From Bacteroidetes bacterium 46-16 (GTDB lineage Bacteria > Bacteroidota > Bacteroidia > Chitinophagales > Chitinophagaceae): DNA of 64,000 bases. How positions within the stretch are numbered: the stretch's first letter is position 1; every line of letters begins with the position of its first letter. Location of the stretch: positions 124,001-188,000 of the forward strand of contig MKUN01000053.1 of NCBI GenBank assembly GCA_001897835.1, given 5' to 3'. A program made the position numbers and the translations under genes. The notes beneath the pieces were generated by a model. That model was not told the DNA's origin and searched no databases. It saw only the letters and a program-made list of their open reading frames with translations. Positions 54,368-63,079 of this stretch are shown here, piece after piece.

Positions 54368-54995
54368 TTAGAAATTATTCTGCCTGTCTATATCCTTATT
54401 GTTGTTTTGAATAGTACTGTTGATCCATTTTTCGAGCCCTTTAGCCATCTTCCGGTAGTTGCCTGCCGAGCGCACAAGGGTAATGCCTGAGTTGGTAAAA
54501 TGGCTGTTGACCAATATGCGTTTATCATCGGCAATGAAAACCATGATCTCCCTTTGCTCATTCTTATAACCCGAAGGCTGGATATTGCGGCTTATGATCT
54601 GTAATACATCGGGCGCTTCGGGATGCTGAAAAACAGCCAGGTGCATTGCTGCGAGAAACTGTTGTACCAATTGCCTGTTCTGCAGCATATTGTAAGGAGT
54701 GGGCACACTGACAAAGCGCAGCGTTTGTGCATACCTGTAAATGCCGAAGATAACCGGCAAAATGATCAGCAAGATCAATACGAACATTAATATGCCAACT
54801 TTGCCGGTATGACCGATAGCGTAACCTGCAAAACCAAAGCGGGAAAACGACGGAGATCAATATAACGATGAGCAGGGTGGGGACAAGCGTAGTTTTATTA
54901 AGGGGATACCTCAGGTGCTTTTTGATGAATGAGAGCTGGGAAATAAGTTTATTGTCCCATTGCGGGTTGTCATGGCTGTTCGGTAATGTTTTCAT
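54368..54995 (-). pseudogene. Two-TM membrane protein gene split by a 1-nt frameshift
   Basis: The first reading frame (from the ATG at 54995) gives MKTLPNSHDNPQWDNKL and one membrane helix (LIVILISVVFPLWF). The second, ending at 54368, continues with AGYAIGHTGKVGILMFVLIL and a soluble domain (RILVNSHFTNSGITLVRSAG). They join at the AAAA run 54830-54833 (TTTT on the coding strand). Total length 628 nt is 3n+1, so one extra base explains it. Could be mutation or a homopolymer read error. The protein is a ~208-aa hypothetical with two helices. Confidence 0.75.
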
Positions 54996-55001
54996 AAGGT
55001 A

Positions 55002-55781
55002 TTATTCTGCCAGTGATGCAGCTACCATCTCGGCAATATCCATCACTTTTACATCATCTTCTTTTTCCTTGTTCTTCACGCCATCGGTAAGCATAGTGGT
55101 GCAGAAGGGGCAATTAGCTGCTATAAGCGTTGCGCCGGTATCTAATGCTTCGGCAGAGCGCTCAAAATTCACACGGGTAGTGCCTGCTTCTTCTTCCTTG
55201 AACATCTGTGCACCACCTGCGCCGCAGCACATGCCATTGGTGCGGCAGCGTTTCATCTCTACCAGTTCCACATCAAGTGCCAACAGCACTTCGCGAGGGG
55301 CTTCATAAATGTTATTGCCACGGCCCAGGTAGCAACTATCGTGGTAGGTTATTTTTTTGCCTTTGAATGCGCCGCCTTCTTTAAGCCGCACCCGGCCATC
55401 GTTGATCAGTTGCTGCAGGAAGGTAGTGTGGTGTATCACTTCGTAGCTGCCGCCCAGTTCGGGATATTCATTTTTCAACACATTGAAGCAGTGGGGACAT
55501 GCGGTCACTATTTTTTTGATGCCGTACCCGTTAAGGGTCTGGATATTATTGTAGGCCATCATCTGGAACAGGAACTCGTTGCCCGCGCGGCGTGCGGGAT
55601 CGCCCGTGCACATTTCCTCTTTGCCCAGTATGGCAAATTTCACACCCACCTTATCGAGTATAGTAGCAAATGCCTTGGTGATCTTCTGTGCGCGCTGATC
55701 GAAACTACCGGCACAGCCCACCCAGAACAACACTTCGGGTTGTTCCCCATTCGCTGCGTATTCGGACATGCTTCTTATCAT
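55002..55781 (-). CDS. Heterodisulfide reductase B-like Fe-S protein (CCG domains)
   Basis: The 259-aa protein has two cysteine-rich CCG domains: WVGCAGSFDQRAQKI ... TACPHCFNVLKNEYPEL, and ITYHDSCYLGRGN ... NGMCCGAGGAQMF ... ANCPFCTTML. These bind Fe-S clusters in HdrB/GlpC/LutA-like proteins. It probably works with the transmembrane Fe-S protein encoded at 56248-57576. Start at 55781 (MIRSMSEY) is preferred over 55820. The frameshifted gene follows after 6 bp. Confidence 0.88.
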   Translation of the reverse strand: MIRSMSEYAANGEQPEVLFWVGCAGSFDQRAQKITKAFATILDKVGVKFAILGKEEMCTGDPARRAGNEFLFQMMAYNNIQTLNGYGIKKIVTACPHCFNVLKNEYPELGGSYEVIHHTTFLQQLINDGRVRLKEGGAFKGKKITYHDSCYLGRGNNIYEAPREVLLALDVELVEMKRCRTNGMCCGAGGAQMFKEEEAGTTRVNFERSAEALDTGATLIAANCPFCTTMLTDGVKNKEKEDDVKVMDIAEMVAASLAE

Positions 55782-55853
55782 CATAAAAATTGCTTTAAAC
55801 GACTGAGCTACTATCGGCAAGCGGCAGCATGCAGTAGCAGCGTGCAGTTTTCA

Positions 55854-56216
55854 TTAAGTTGAAATTATGAAGTTTTCAGGTTTATTAATTATTGCGCCTA
55901 ACATTTTACCAACTTCGAGGTATCTTGTTCGAAGGCCTGTGTAGTTCGATTCGTCTAAATATCCGCAGTCCTTTGCAAAGTTTAAGTGTATTAAAGTTTC
56001 CGTACATTCTCCATCGGCATCTGTTAGCTTTGAAATAAAATTCTTTGGATATTTTCGTTTCCTGTAAGCTTCACCAATATTTGCACAGATACTTCTTGAA
56101 GAACGTCTTACCTGGTCTGTTAATGAATAGATTTCTTCTTTTGGAAATGTTTTCGTCAAAACGAATACTTCCATAGCCAGGTCGTAAGCTTTCTTGAATA
56201 CTATCAGGTTCTCCAT
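55854..56216 (-). CDS. Four-helix-bundle protein (IVP family)
   Basis: The 120-aa protein matches the S23-ribosomal/23S-IVS four-helix-bundle family: NLIVFKKAYDLAMEVFVLTKTFPKEE, SLTDQVRRSSRSICANIGEAYRKR and FISKLTDADGECTETLIHLNFAKDCGYL, each a long amphipathic helix. These genes are often found inside 23S rRNA intervening sequences, but free-standing copies exist. Here one sits between the two halves of an iron-sulfur pair, like an inserted cassette. Function unknown. Confidence 0.88.
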   Translation of the reverse strand: MENLIVFKKAYDLAMEVFVLTKTFPKEEIYSLTDQVRRSSRSICANIGEAYRKRKYPKNFISKLTDADGECTETLIHLNFAKDCGYLDESNYTGLRTRYLEVGKMLGAIINKPENFIIST

Positions 56217-56247
56217 TTATTCTTTCTTTCGCTGCATACTGCCACTG

Positions 56248-57576
56248 CTAACTGCTGCTCATTTCCTGCGCCCATGCATCCCTGTCGTCGGGACTAAATT
56301 TCCATGGGGCCATGTTGTTCTCAATATTGCCCGACATGAGGTTCCATTCCTGTGGGGCATTACTTTCCTCCATTACCAGGTAACGACGCAACTGGTTGAT
56401 GATAGACAAGGGCTCGATACCTACGGGGCAGGCTTCCACACAGGCCTGGCAGGTAGTGCAGGCACGCAGTTCCTCAACGGTTATATAATCGTGCACCAGT
56501 GATTTGCCATCATCGGCGAAGGCTTTATTCTTATCTACATTTTTGCCCACTTCTTCCAGCCTGTCGCGGGTATCCATCATTATCTTGCGGGGCGATAGTT
56601 TTTTACCGGTAAGGTTGGCCGGGCATACTGCCGTGCAGCGCCCGCATTCGGTGCAGCTATAGGCATCCATCAGGTTCTTCCAGCTAAGATCCATCACGTC
56701 CTTTGCGCCAAAGCGATGGTGCCCGGCCTGGTCGCCCGTAACAGCAGGCGCCAATTCGGGCTGCATCATATACAGTACCTCGTTCTGGATATCTTTCATA
56801 TTATCCATCTCGCCCTGTGGTATAAGGCGTGTATAATATGCATTGGGGAAGGCCAGGATAATATGGAAATGCTTGGAGTAGGGGAGGTAGTTGAGGAATG
56901 CAAAAACACCTATGATGTGTAACCACCAGCAGCCCCGCTCAATACCTATGAGTGCGCCATCGGACAGACCGGTGAACATGCCGGTGAAATTGCCACTGAT
57001 CCAGAACGATGCAGTTTGGGTATAATGTTCTATATGCCTGCTTTGCAGCACGAGGTCGGCGGTGTTCATCGTGAGGAAGAGGCTCATCAATATGATCTCG
57101 GTAATGAGTATGAGGTTGGCATCTTCCTTAGGCCAGCCCTTAAGCTCTTGCATGGACAGGCGGCGTACTTTAAGTATGTTCCTGCGTACCAGGAATATGA
57201 CGCAGGAAATAAGTACTAAAGCAGCCAATATCTCGAAACAGCCGATAAGGACAGGGTAGAGCCCACCAATGAGCGGTGCAAAAAGCCGGTGCTTGCCCAG
57301 TATGCCGTCGAGGAATATCTCGAGTATCTCGATATTGATGATGATGAAACCTGCATAAACGGCCAGGTGCAGGAGCGCAGGGACCGGGCGCTTGAACATC
57401 TTCTTTTGCCCGAGGGCCAGGAGGAAAACGTTCTTCCACCTTTGGCCTGCATTGTCATTGATCTTTTCGTCCCGGCCCAGGTTAATATTACGCCTGATGC
57501 TGCCTACCTTTTTGGCAAAAAGATATATGGCGGCTCCGCCTAAAATGATAAATAATATTTGCTGTACAAGGTGCAT
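56248..57576 (-). CDS. Transmembrane 4Fe-4S ferredoxin-type protein (HdrC-like)
   Basis: The 442-aa protein has an N-terminal membrane part with about five to six helices (LLHLAVYAGFIIINIEILEIFLDGI, ILAALVLISCVIFLV, LITEIILMSLFL) resembling cytochrome-b-like NarI/DsrM modules. Two cytoplasmic 4Fe-4S motifs follow (CTECGRCTAVCP, then CTTCQACVEACP). With the HdrB-like protein it probably forms a quinone-linked electron-transfer complex. It is first in the operon that includes the four-helix-bundle gene. Confidence 0.87.
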   Translation of the reverse strand: MHLVQQILFIILGGAAIYLFAKKVGSIRRNINLGRDEKINDNAGQRWKNVFLLALGQKKMFKRPVPALLHLAVYAGFIIINIEILEIFLDGILGKHRLFAPLIGGLYPVLIGCFEILAALVLISCVIFLVRRNILKVRRLSMQELKGWPKEDANLILITEIILMSLFLTMNTADLVLQSRHIEHYTQTASFWISGNFTGMFTGLSDGALIGIERGCWWLHIIGVFAFLNYLPYSKHFHIILAFPNAYYTRLIPQGEMDNMKDIQNEVLYMMQPELAPAVTGDQAGHHRFGAKDVMDLSWKNLMDAYSCTECGRCTAVCPANLTGKKLSPRKIMMDTRDRLEEVGKNVDKNKAFADDGKSLVHDYITVEELRACTTCQACVEACPVGIEPLSIINQLRRYLVMEESNAPQEWNLMSGNIENNMAPWKFSPDDRDAWAQEMSSS

Positions 57577-57669
57577 GAAATGCGCTTGATTTTAGCCCCG
57601 AAAATAGTTGCTTTTGGGCTAAAAACATAGTTTAACAGGCCTTTGTTGGTGTGTTTGCACTAAATTGAG

Positions 57670-57677
57670 TAGGTTTG
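57670..57677 (+). promoter_or_regulatory. -7 promoter box of the 299-aa gene
   Basis: TAGGTTTG fits TAnnTTTG, with TTG at 57646-57648 a possible -33 element (21-bp spacer). The ATG follows 19 bp later. Confidence 0.45.
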
Positions 57678-57696
57678 GAACAAATGAAGTGGCTCA

Positions 57697-58596
57697 ATGC
57701 TGAAAAGAATAGTCATATGTATTGCATTTATATTGCCTATGCTGGTATGCAGCAGGGCAAAGGCACAGGCAAGTGATATCGATGAACTGGCAAGAATGGA
57801 AGATACCTTGTCGCTGATGGCAGACTCTATGTATTTCGCCTTCATCCCCGATATGCGGCCCGCTTATTGTGAGCAGTTCGTTAAAAAGCTGGTAAAGGCG
57901 CTGAAGGTGCCTAATTCATACAATTACCCTTTCGACAGGCTGAAGGGGAAAATAAACATCATTTACCCCGAGGATAAAAGTTTCCGTATGTTCAACTGGG
58001 TGATAGCGCCCAGCGAGATGAGCAGGCGCTACTATGCGGCGATACAAATGCCCGGGGAGCAACTGAAGCTGTACCCGCTGCTTGATTATTCGGCAGAGGT
58101 GGCTAAAAAAGAAGAGGACACGGTGCTGAGCAATACCCGCTGGTATGGCTGCCTGTATTACCGCATTATAACCCACGAGGTGGATGGCAGGCCGGTGTAT
58201 ACGATGTTTGGCCTTAACGAGGCCAGCCCCATCAGCAATAAAAAGATAATGGACCCGATGGTGTTTGAAGATAAAGGCCCGGTGTTCGGGGCCCCGATCT
58301 TCAGCATAGGTTCGAAAACAAAACCGGGCGAACCTGTGAAACGCTTTATACTGGAATACAAGAAAGGTGTGCAGGTGGGCCTGAACTGGGATGATGACCT
58401 GAAGGCGGTGTACTTTGATAAACTGGTATCGCAGATCAACGACCCCAACCGTAAATATACCTATGTGCCCAGCGGTGAATATGATGGCTTTAAATGGGGC
58501 AACGAGATGTGGCAACTGGTGCACGACCTGATATCGGTACAGGTGCTGAAGAACGGCGAGGCGCCTTCGGGAGCGCCGATAAAGCCCCAGGAGTAA
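57697..58596 (+). CDS. Secreted hypothetical protein
   Basis: A 299-aa protein with signal peptide cleaved near RAKAQ. The mature part has SMYFAFIPDMRPAYCEQFVKKLV, an acidic core (NIIYPEDKSFRMFNWVIAPSE), a strand region YGCLYYRIITHEVDGRPVYTMFGLNE and a C-terminal GVQVGLNWDDDLKAVYFDKLV. I know similar sequences in Bacteroidota only as hypothetical proteins. It is monocistronic, and tRNA-Arg lies 69 bp downstream. Confidence 0.65.
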   Translation: MLKRIVICIAFILPMLVCSRAKAQASDIDELARMEDTLSLMADSMYFAFIPDMRPAYCEQFVKKLVKALKVPNSYNYPFDRLKGKINIIYPEDKSFRMFNWVIAPSEMSRRYYAAIQMPGEQLKLYPLLDYSAEVAKKEEDTVLSNTRWYGCLYYRIITHEVDGRPVYTMFGLNEASPISNKKIMDPMVFEDKGPVFGAPIFSIGSKTKPGEPVKRFILEYKKGVQVGLNWDDDLKAVYFDKLVSQINDPNRKYTYVPSGEYDGFKWGNEMWQLVHDLISVQVLKNGEAPSGAPIKPQE

Positions 58597-58618
58597 AGTA
58601 AATTCCCTTATTTTTTCA

Positions 58619-58626
58619 TAGCTTTG
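58619..58626 (+). promoter_or_regulatory. -7 promoter box of tRNA-Arg
   Basis: TAGCTTTG matches TAnnTTTG and ends 39 bp before the tRNA, implying a trimmed 5' leader. Confidence 0.6.
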
Positions 58627-58665
58627 CGCGGTCTTTTTAAAGGCATAGCCCTATTATGGGGCAAT

Positions 58666-58739
<74 letters not shown>

Positions 58740-58748
58740 CGAAATAAT

Positions 58749-58773
58749 AAAGCCACTGATTGTCAGTGGCTTT
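58749..58773 (+). terminator. Terminator after tRNA-Arg
   Basis: AAAGCCACTGA / TCAGTGGCTTT, an 11-bp stem with a 3-nt loop and a T-rich tail. Confidence 0.85.
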
Positions 58774-58825
58774 TGTTTTTAGCTATTTTTCTTCTTTTCT
58801 AATATGCTGATTTTCAATTATGGTC

Positions 58826-58840
58826 GGTTCGAATCCAATC
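58826..58840 (+). repeat. 15-bp copy of the tRNA-Arg T-arm (possible attachment-site remnant)
   Basis: GGTTCGAATCCAATC is identical to tRNA-Arg positions 58718-58732 and is preceded by a GGTC that also occurs in the tRNA. Only the T arm is repeated, not the acceptor stem. Direct repeats of tRNA 3' halves are the usual scar of integrase-mediated insertion. No integrase is visible in the remaining 5 kb. Confidence 0.6.
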
Positions 58841-58928
58841 AGGCTGAATTTCCGAGAGCACATAAGTTTAAGATGTCTGGATCTTGTAGAATTCTACAGT
58901 AATTTGTAAAGCATATAAATAATAAATC

Positions 58929-61142
58929 ATGAGCATTGAGCATCTACATTATGTCATGAAGGAGATTGAGACGGTTTCCCATTTACTAACGTTGAAAAAC
59001 TCAACATTTTTTAAACGTTCCTTAGCTCGATTAATTGCAATTCGTATTGACGATTTCATTAAGCTGGCATTTGCAGCAAACAAACAAACAAACCATAAAT
59101 CTTAAGGTTATTAAGGACAACCTCAATGTATTAGACTCCATATATAAAGAACACTTCAAACTGCAACGAGACAAATATGGAGCTCACTTCCAACATCTGG
59201 ATTTTGGAATTCGATTACAGAACTGGTCAGAAATAAATGCGGATAAAGCCAATTTCTTCACGGATATACCTCGTGAAATATCTTACACTTCAGTTCAGTC
59301 CCCTCTTACATACCATATACGCCTGTCACGCTTGATGTAAACACGATTACATCAGTTGACGCAGTAAATACGTTTTTCGATCTTGAGTCATATCCAAATC
59401 TGTCAACAGATATATTAGCTTTAACAAGACCGAATTCTAGAGGTGTACTCAATTTTAGTATGATTCACACTAAAGCGGGTGTATTAAAGTCTTTGGAGCT
59501 GTTAATTGACTATGAACTTGCACAAATAGACGCGTTAAAAGACGATTCAGAAACAAGGCGCCCATTCATTAAGCTGTTTATTACTGACTTGTTAAGTTAC
59601 GGCGATAACTATTTTACAAGAGCAGATATAATGAATACGGCACCTCAATATGAAGAAGGTTTTGATTATTATGTGAGAGAAAACGTCAATGATGGAACTG
59701 AGGAGGCACACAAAATTCTTGAAGAATTTAAAAAGCATTTTACCGTATCAAAACATATTGCCGAATTAAGAATGGTACGGAACAAAGCATGCGGACACAT
59801 TGATGCTAGCTATACTGTATCGCAGTTAAAGGCAATGGTTGATACCATCGACCTTTCAAAGTTTAGAAGCTTTTACTTAAGGTTAAAGGCTATTCTTCGT
59901 TCTATATGTCATTCTACTATTTATCTGACACAATATCTAATTGACCCTTTTGAGCCGCTTCATGGTGTTGAAAAAATGGTTGCCTTGGAAGTTTCCTCAT
60001 TTGACGGTAAACCATTCCCTGAAACGCCAAGACGATACAGATCTCCTAATGATGATAATAAATACGAACGAAATTATAGGCTTTGGCTTGATTCAGCAGA
60101 TGACGCAGCACGAAGCTATTTCTGGAATTGTTTTATAGACTCAGAAATTATTGAACGAGTTCAAATCAAGATAGATAATTCTTCCAGCGGTCATAGCTAT
60201 CGGTATTATAACTATCGCAAAGTCCATTGCTTTTTTGAAAAAAATTAAGCAACAACGCCATTTCAAGAAATGAAAAGCTGTCTATAATTAACTTATTCCT
60301 AAACTGTAGGTCAGGGGACCCTGAAACATTGGCGTTTATTCTGGAGCGAACGTATCCTGCAGATTTCACTCTTCGCGCATATTATATTGATGCACTCGGT
60401 AAGTTGTCAGGTTAAAGAACAGTGAGCACACTCGAACGATGCGGCGAAATCTTTATCAATGGAAATTTACAGGTAAAGTGCCTGGTTATAAGAGCAATAT
60501 TGGGTATTGACTTTACAGCGCGAAGAAAATCTACCGGTAAACATGATGCACAAATAAGTAGTTATTCTAAATACATAAAGGACATTTTCAGTTCCAAGAT
60601 AGCTGCATTTGAAAAACTGGCATTATCACTGGTGCTTGTTTCGGACTATGTTTTGGGATGCATCATCTGTCTGACTCACTTGATGAATTTTACAGGACGT
60701 TGTTTGATGATGCCTTTATTTCAGCAAATAATCAAATATTATCTCCGTTTTTAGCTATTGGTGATAATGAAAAAAAATGTCAAATATACAAGGGATATTA
60801 CCAACAAATAGGTATTGTACTTTGGTAGGTATATTTTCGGATTTCATAGAAGAAAAAGGGTACAATATTCAAGCTAAAGTTCTGTGGACACTAGTTGTAC
60901 AAGATTATATAAAGTGTGCTCGAAACGATAACCAGGAATTACATAACCTTGCCGTAATCTACTTTAAAACTGGCGACTTGGAAAATGCTATTTTAATCGC
61001 GAAATTTTTAACTGAGAAGAATGCTCATATTGTCGATTACAATTATTTGCTACTTGACCTCTACAGGCATGACCTAAAGTATGAAGACGAATTTGCTTCT
61101 CTAAAGGCAGCAATTTTGCAAACATTTAATCTAAGTGAATAA
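58929..61142 (+). pseudogene. Large AT-rich gene broken by five frameshifts and one stop
   Basis: Joining frames gives one protein of about 735 residues starting MSIEHLHYVMKEIETVSH. A helical N-terminal part follows, then a long segment at 59460-60248 (KSLELLIDYELAQIDALKDD, MVRNKACGHIDASYTVSQ) and a TPR-like tail (NDNQELHNLAVIYFKTGDLENAILIAKFL). Frameshifts lie near 59090 (in a CAAA x4 repeat), 59305, 60240 (A7 run), 60655 and 60828. The in-frame TAA is at 60413-60415. No family recognised. Lower GC than its neighbours and tRNA-proximal, so probably acquired and decaying. Confidence 0.65.
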
Positions 61143-61260
61143 GAAAGGATAGATTTTGAAGCTATTTCAATGAATGATATATTAGGTTAGTATGCTCTTA
61201 GTAACTTAAAACTTTCGATAATCTGGTTCGATAAACGTCCAAAAAAGTTCACAAACGCGA

Positions 61261-61285
61261 AAAGCCGCTACTATAGCGACTTTTG
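61261..61285. terminator. Bidirectional terminator-like hairpin
   Basis: AAAAG-C-CGCTA / TAGCG-A-CTTTT with one internal mismatch and a 3-nt loop, about 120 bp after the broken gene. Flanking CACAA and TTGTG extend it. The rest of 61143-61887 holds no clear plus-strand gene; a minus-strand remnant lies at 61376-61675. Confidence 0.55.
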
Positions 61286-61375
61286 TGCTGTAACCTTTTG
61301 GTACATTCGGACGATAGTTTATTAAAATGAAGTAATTCAACAATTTTTTTACTTATAATTATATCTCCCAATCAA

Positions 61376-61675
61376 TCACAAAAGCCTCACACGCCTGAAT
61401 GTCTCGAGTTGACAATTTGCAAGCTTTTGGTTTAGAGCTTCAATGCGGGCACTACTCATTTCTGCTGTTGACCACAAACTGGGATCATCCGTTAGAATTG
61501 CTCTTACATACGAACCATCCATAGATGGGGCTATGCTTCCGGGGCCATCAGAGAGATGCCTGCCAAGCGCGCCTTCCGGGCTGTCAGGGAGATCGGGCTC
61601 CTGTTCATTCAGCCATTTAAAAGCGGCTTCATATACTTTGATATATATTAAAATTGCAAAAGTAACTGTCTGATA
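61376..61675 (-). pseudogene. Minus-strand coding remnant without start codon
   Basis: A frame ending at TGA 61378-61376 reads KVYEAAFKWLNEQEPDLPDS, then RHLSDGPGSIAPSMDGSYVRAIL, and ends IEALNQKLANCQLETFRR. It has protein-like composition and is open for about 125 codons upstream to ~61760, but has no Met. The opposite-strand 76-codon frame looks like its shadow. No family recognised. Probably the 3' part of a deleted gene. Confidence 0.3.
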
Positions 61676-61845
61676 TAAAATGTTGCAGTTGTTGCCGGTA
61701 TTGGACTTATAAAGTTGATACCTATATATGTTTAACGCCGTAGAAGCCTTTATATACAGTTATATACCATTCTATTTTGACCGCTTTCATTCCTTCTTTG
61801 AATTGATTATTAACTTCCTAGAGGTCATTAAATTAATTATTTTAT

Positions 61846-61883
61846 GGTTTATGATTTGTAAACCGTGAATTTTATTATATTTG
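61846..61883 (+). promoter_or_regulatory. Promoter and inverted-repeat operator of the NTase operon
   Basis: TTTG (61855-61858) and TATATTTG (61876-61883) form a consensus -33/-7 pair with a 17-bp spacer. A perfect inverted repeat GGTTTA-N7-TAAACC (61846-61864) overlaps the -33 element, as expected for autorepression. Transcription would start near 61890. Confidence 0.65.
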
Positions 61884-61905
61884 TATCATGTATAGCTACA
61901 GCATG

Positions 61906-62409
61906 CGTCCCCAGGACATTGTGGTCTTGCTAAAAGTAATTGGATACAAGGGGGCACCGTGGAAAAATAAAGATTTGGCCGGCAACTTGTTTCTAAGCAC
62001 TGCGGAAGTCTCCAATTCCCTCGAGCGGAGTACAATATCCGGGCTAATAGACAACGACAAAAAGAAAGTAAGGACACAATCACTGTTCGAGTTTCTTGTT
62101 CATGGTCTGCCCTATATATTCCCAGAGCGACCCGGTAATATAGCAAGGGGCATCCCGACCGCGCATAGCCACCCATTCATGCAAAACTATTTCAGTACTG
62201 AGCAGATGTATGTTTGGCCTGACCCTGAAGGCAATGAGAGGGGACTTGCCATACGTCCCTTATACCCGAATGTGGTGAATGCCGCAAAGTGCGATGACGG
62301 CTTGTACCTGTCGCTTGCTTTGCTGGACGTATTACGTATGGGAAAAGCAAGAGAAAAGAATATCGCGATAGAAGAACTAAAACGATTGATGAATGAGCCA
62401 TCACACTAA
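61906..62409 (+). CDS. Winged-helix-like partner of a nucleotidyltransferase (putative antitoxin)
   Basis: The 167-aa protein starts MRPQDIVVLLKVIGYKG, has an HTH-like segment NKDLAGNLFLSTAEVSNSLERS, and ends GLAIRPLYPNVVNAAKCDD ... ALLDVLRMGKAREKNIAIEELKRLM. I know similar proteins only as hypothetical genes next to nucleotidyltransferases. ATG at 61888 is in frame, but it lies at the predicted transcription start, so the ATG at 61906 is preferred. The 3' end overlaps the NTase gene by 17 bp. A repressor/antitoxin role is inferred from HTH, operator and overlap. Confidence 0.75.
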   Translation, partial: RPQDIVVLLKVIGYKGAPWKNKDLAGNLFLSTAEVSNSLERSTISGLIDNDKKKVRTQSLFEFLVHGLPYIFPERPGNIARGIPTAHSHPFMQNYFSTEQMYVWPDPEGNERGLAIRPLYPNVVNAAKCDDGLYLSLALLDVLRMGKAREKNIAIEELKRLMNEPSH

Positions 62410-63079
62410 TATTGTTAGGATCAAAGGGGTCTACCATGCTTTAAGAGAGCTGGGTAAACAGGTGGTATTTGTAGGAGGTGCAACCGTCTCGCTATACGCT
62501 GACAAGCCAGAGCACGCAGACGTAAGACCCACAAACGACGTAGACGTATTGGTGGAGATAGCAACATACGGTGAGTTTGCAAAGGTCCAGGAAAAGTTGA
62601 ATGAACTCGGGTTTGAAGTAGATGCTGAATCAAATGTAATATGCCGCTATAAACACCAGGGGCTCATTGTAGATGTAATGCCTACCGAAGAGGACGTCCT
62701 TGGTTTTAAAAATAAATGGTATCCCGAAGGTTTTGTAAATAAAGAGATCATAGCATTGGATGAGCATGTTTCCGTGAACATATTCACTGCCCCTTATTTC
62801 ATCGCGAGTAAATTGGAAGCGTTCGGTGACAGGGGAGGCAATGACGGCCGTACCAGCTCTGATTTTGAGGACATCATATTCGTCTTAGATAACAGGGATA
62901 GTATATGGGAGGAGATAGAAAGGTCAAATGACAAGGTAAAAGAATACCTGAAGGACGAGTTCAAGAAATTGATCGAAAATCAATATGCTGAAGAGTGGAT
63001 ATCAGCACACCTGGAATATCAAACTGTCGCGGCCAGGGCGAGACGGATATTAGGTGCTATGGCCAGGTTGATAGGGTAG
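62393..63079 (+). CDS. Nucleotidyltransferase of the Pol-beta/AbiEii-like superfamily (putative toxin)
   Basis: The 228-aa protein has VFVGGATVSLYADKPE (Gly 28-29), then PTNDVDVLVEI (Asp 49 and Asp 51) and a third acidic residue in GLIVDVMP (Asp 94). This is the GG-x9+-DxD ... D catalytic pattern of minimal nucleotidyltransferases (AbiEii/MenT-like and DUF6036-like). A helical C-terminus follows (FIASKLEAFGDRGGND, SSDFEDIIFVLDNRDSI). All catalytic residues are present, so it is probably active, transferring nucleotides to a tRNA or protein target. Cytoplasmic; target unknown. It overlaps the upstream gene by 17 bp. Confidence 0.85.
   Translation: MSHHTNIVRIKGVYHALRELGKQVVFVGGATVSLYADKPEHADVRPTNDVDVLVEIATYGEFAKVQEKLNELGFEVDAESNVICRYKHQGLIVDVMPTEEDVLGFKNKWYPEGFVNKEIIALDEHVSVNIFTAPYFIASKLEAFGDRGGNDGRTSSDFEDIIFVLDNRDSIWEEIERSNDKVKEYLKDEFKKLIENQYAEEWISAHLEYQTVAARARRILGAMARLIG

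Noticed and set aside
61443-61673. 76-codon plus-strand frame
   Set aside because: Ser/Leu-rich shadow of the more protein-like minus-strand frame in the same place.
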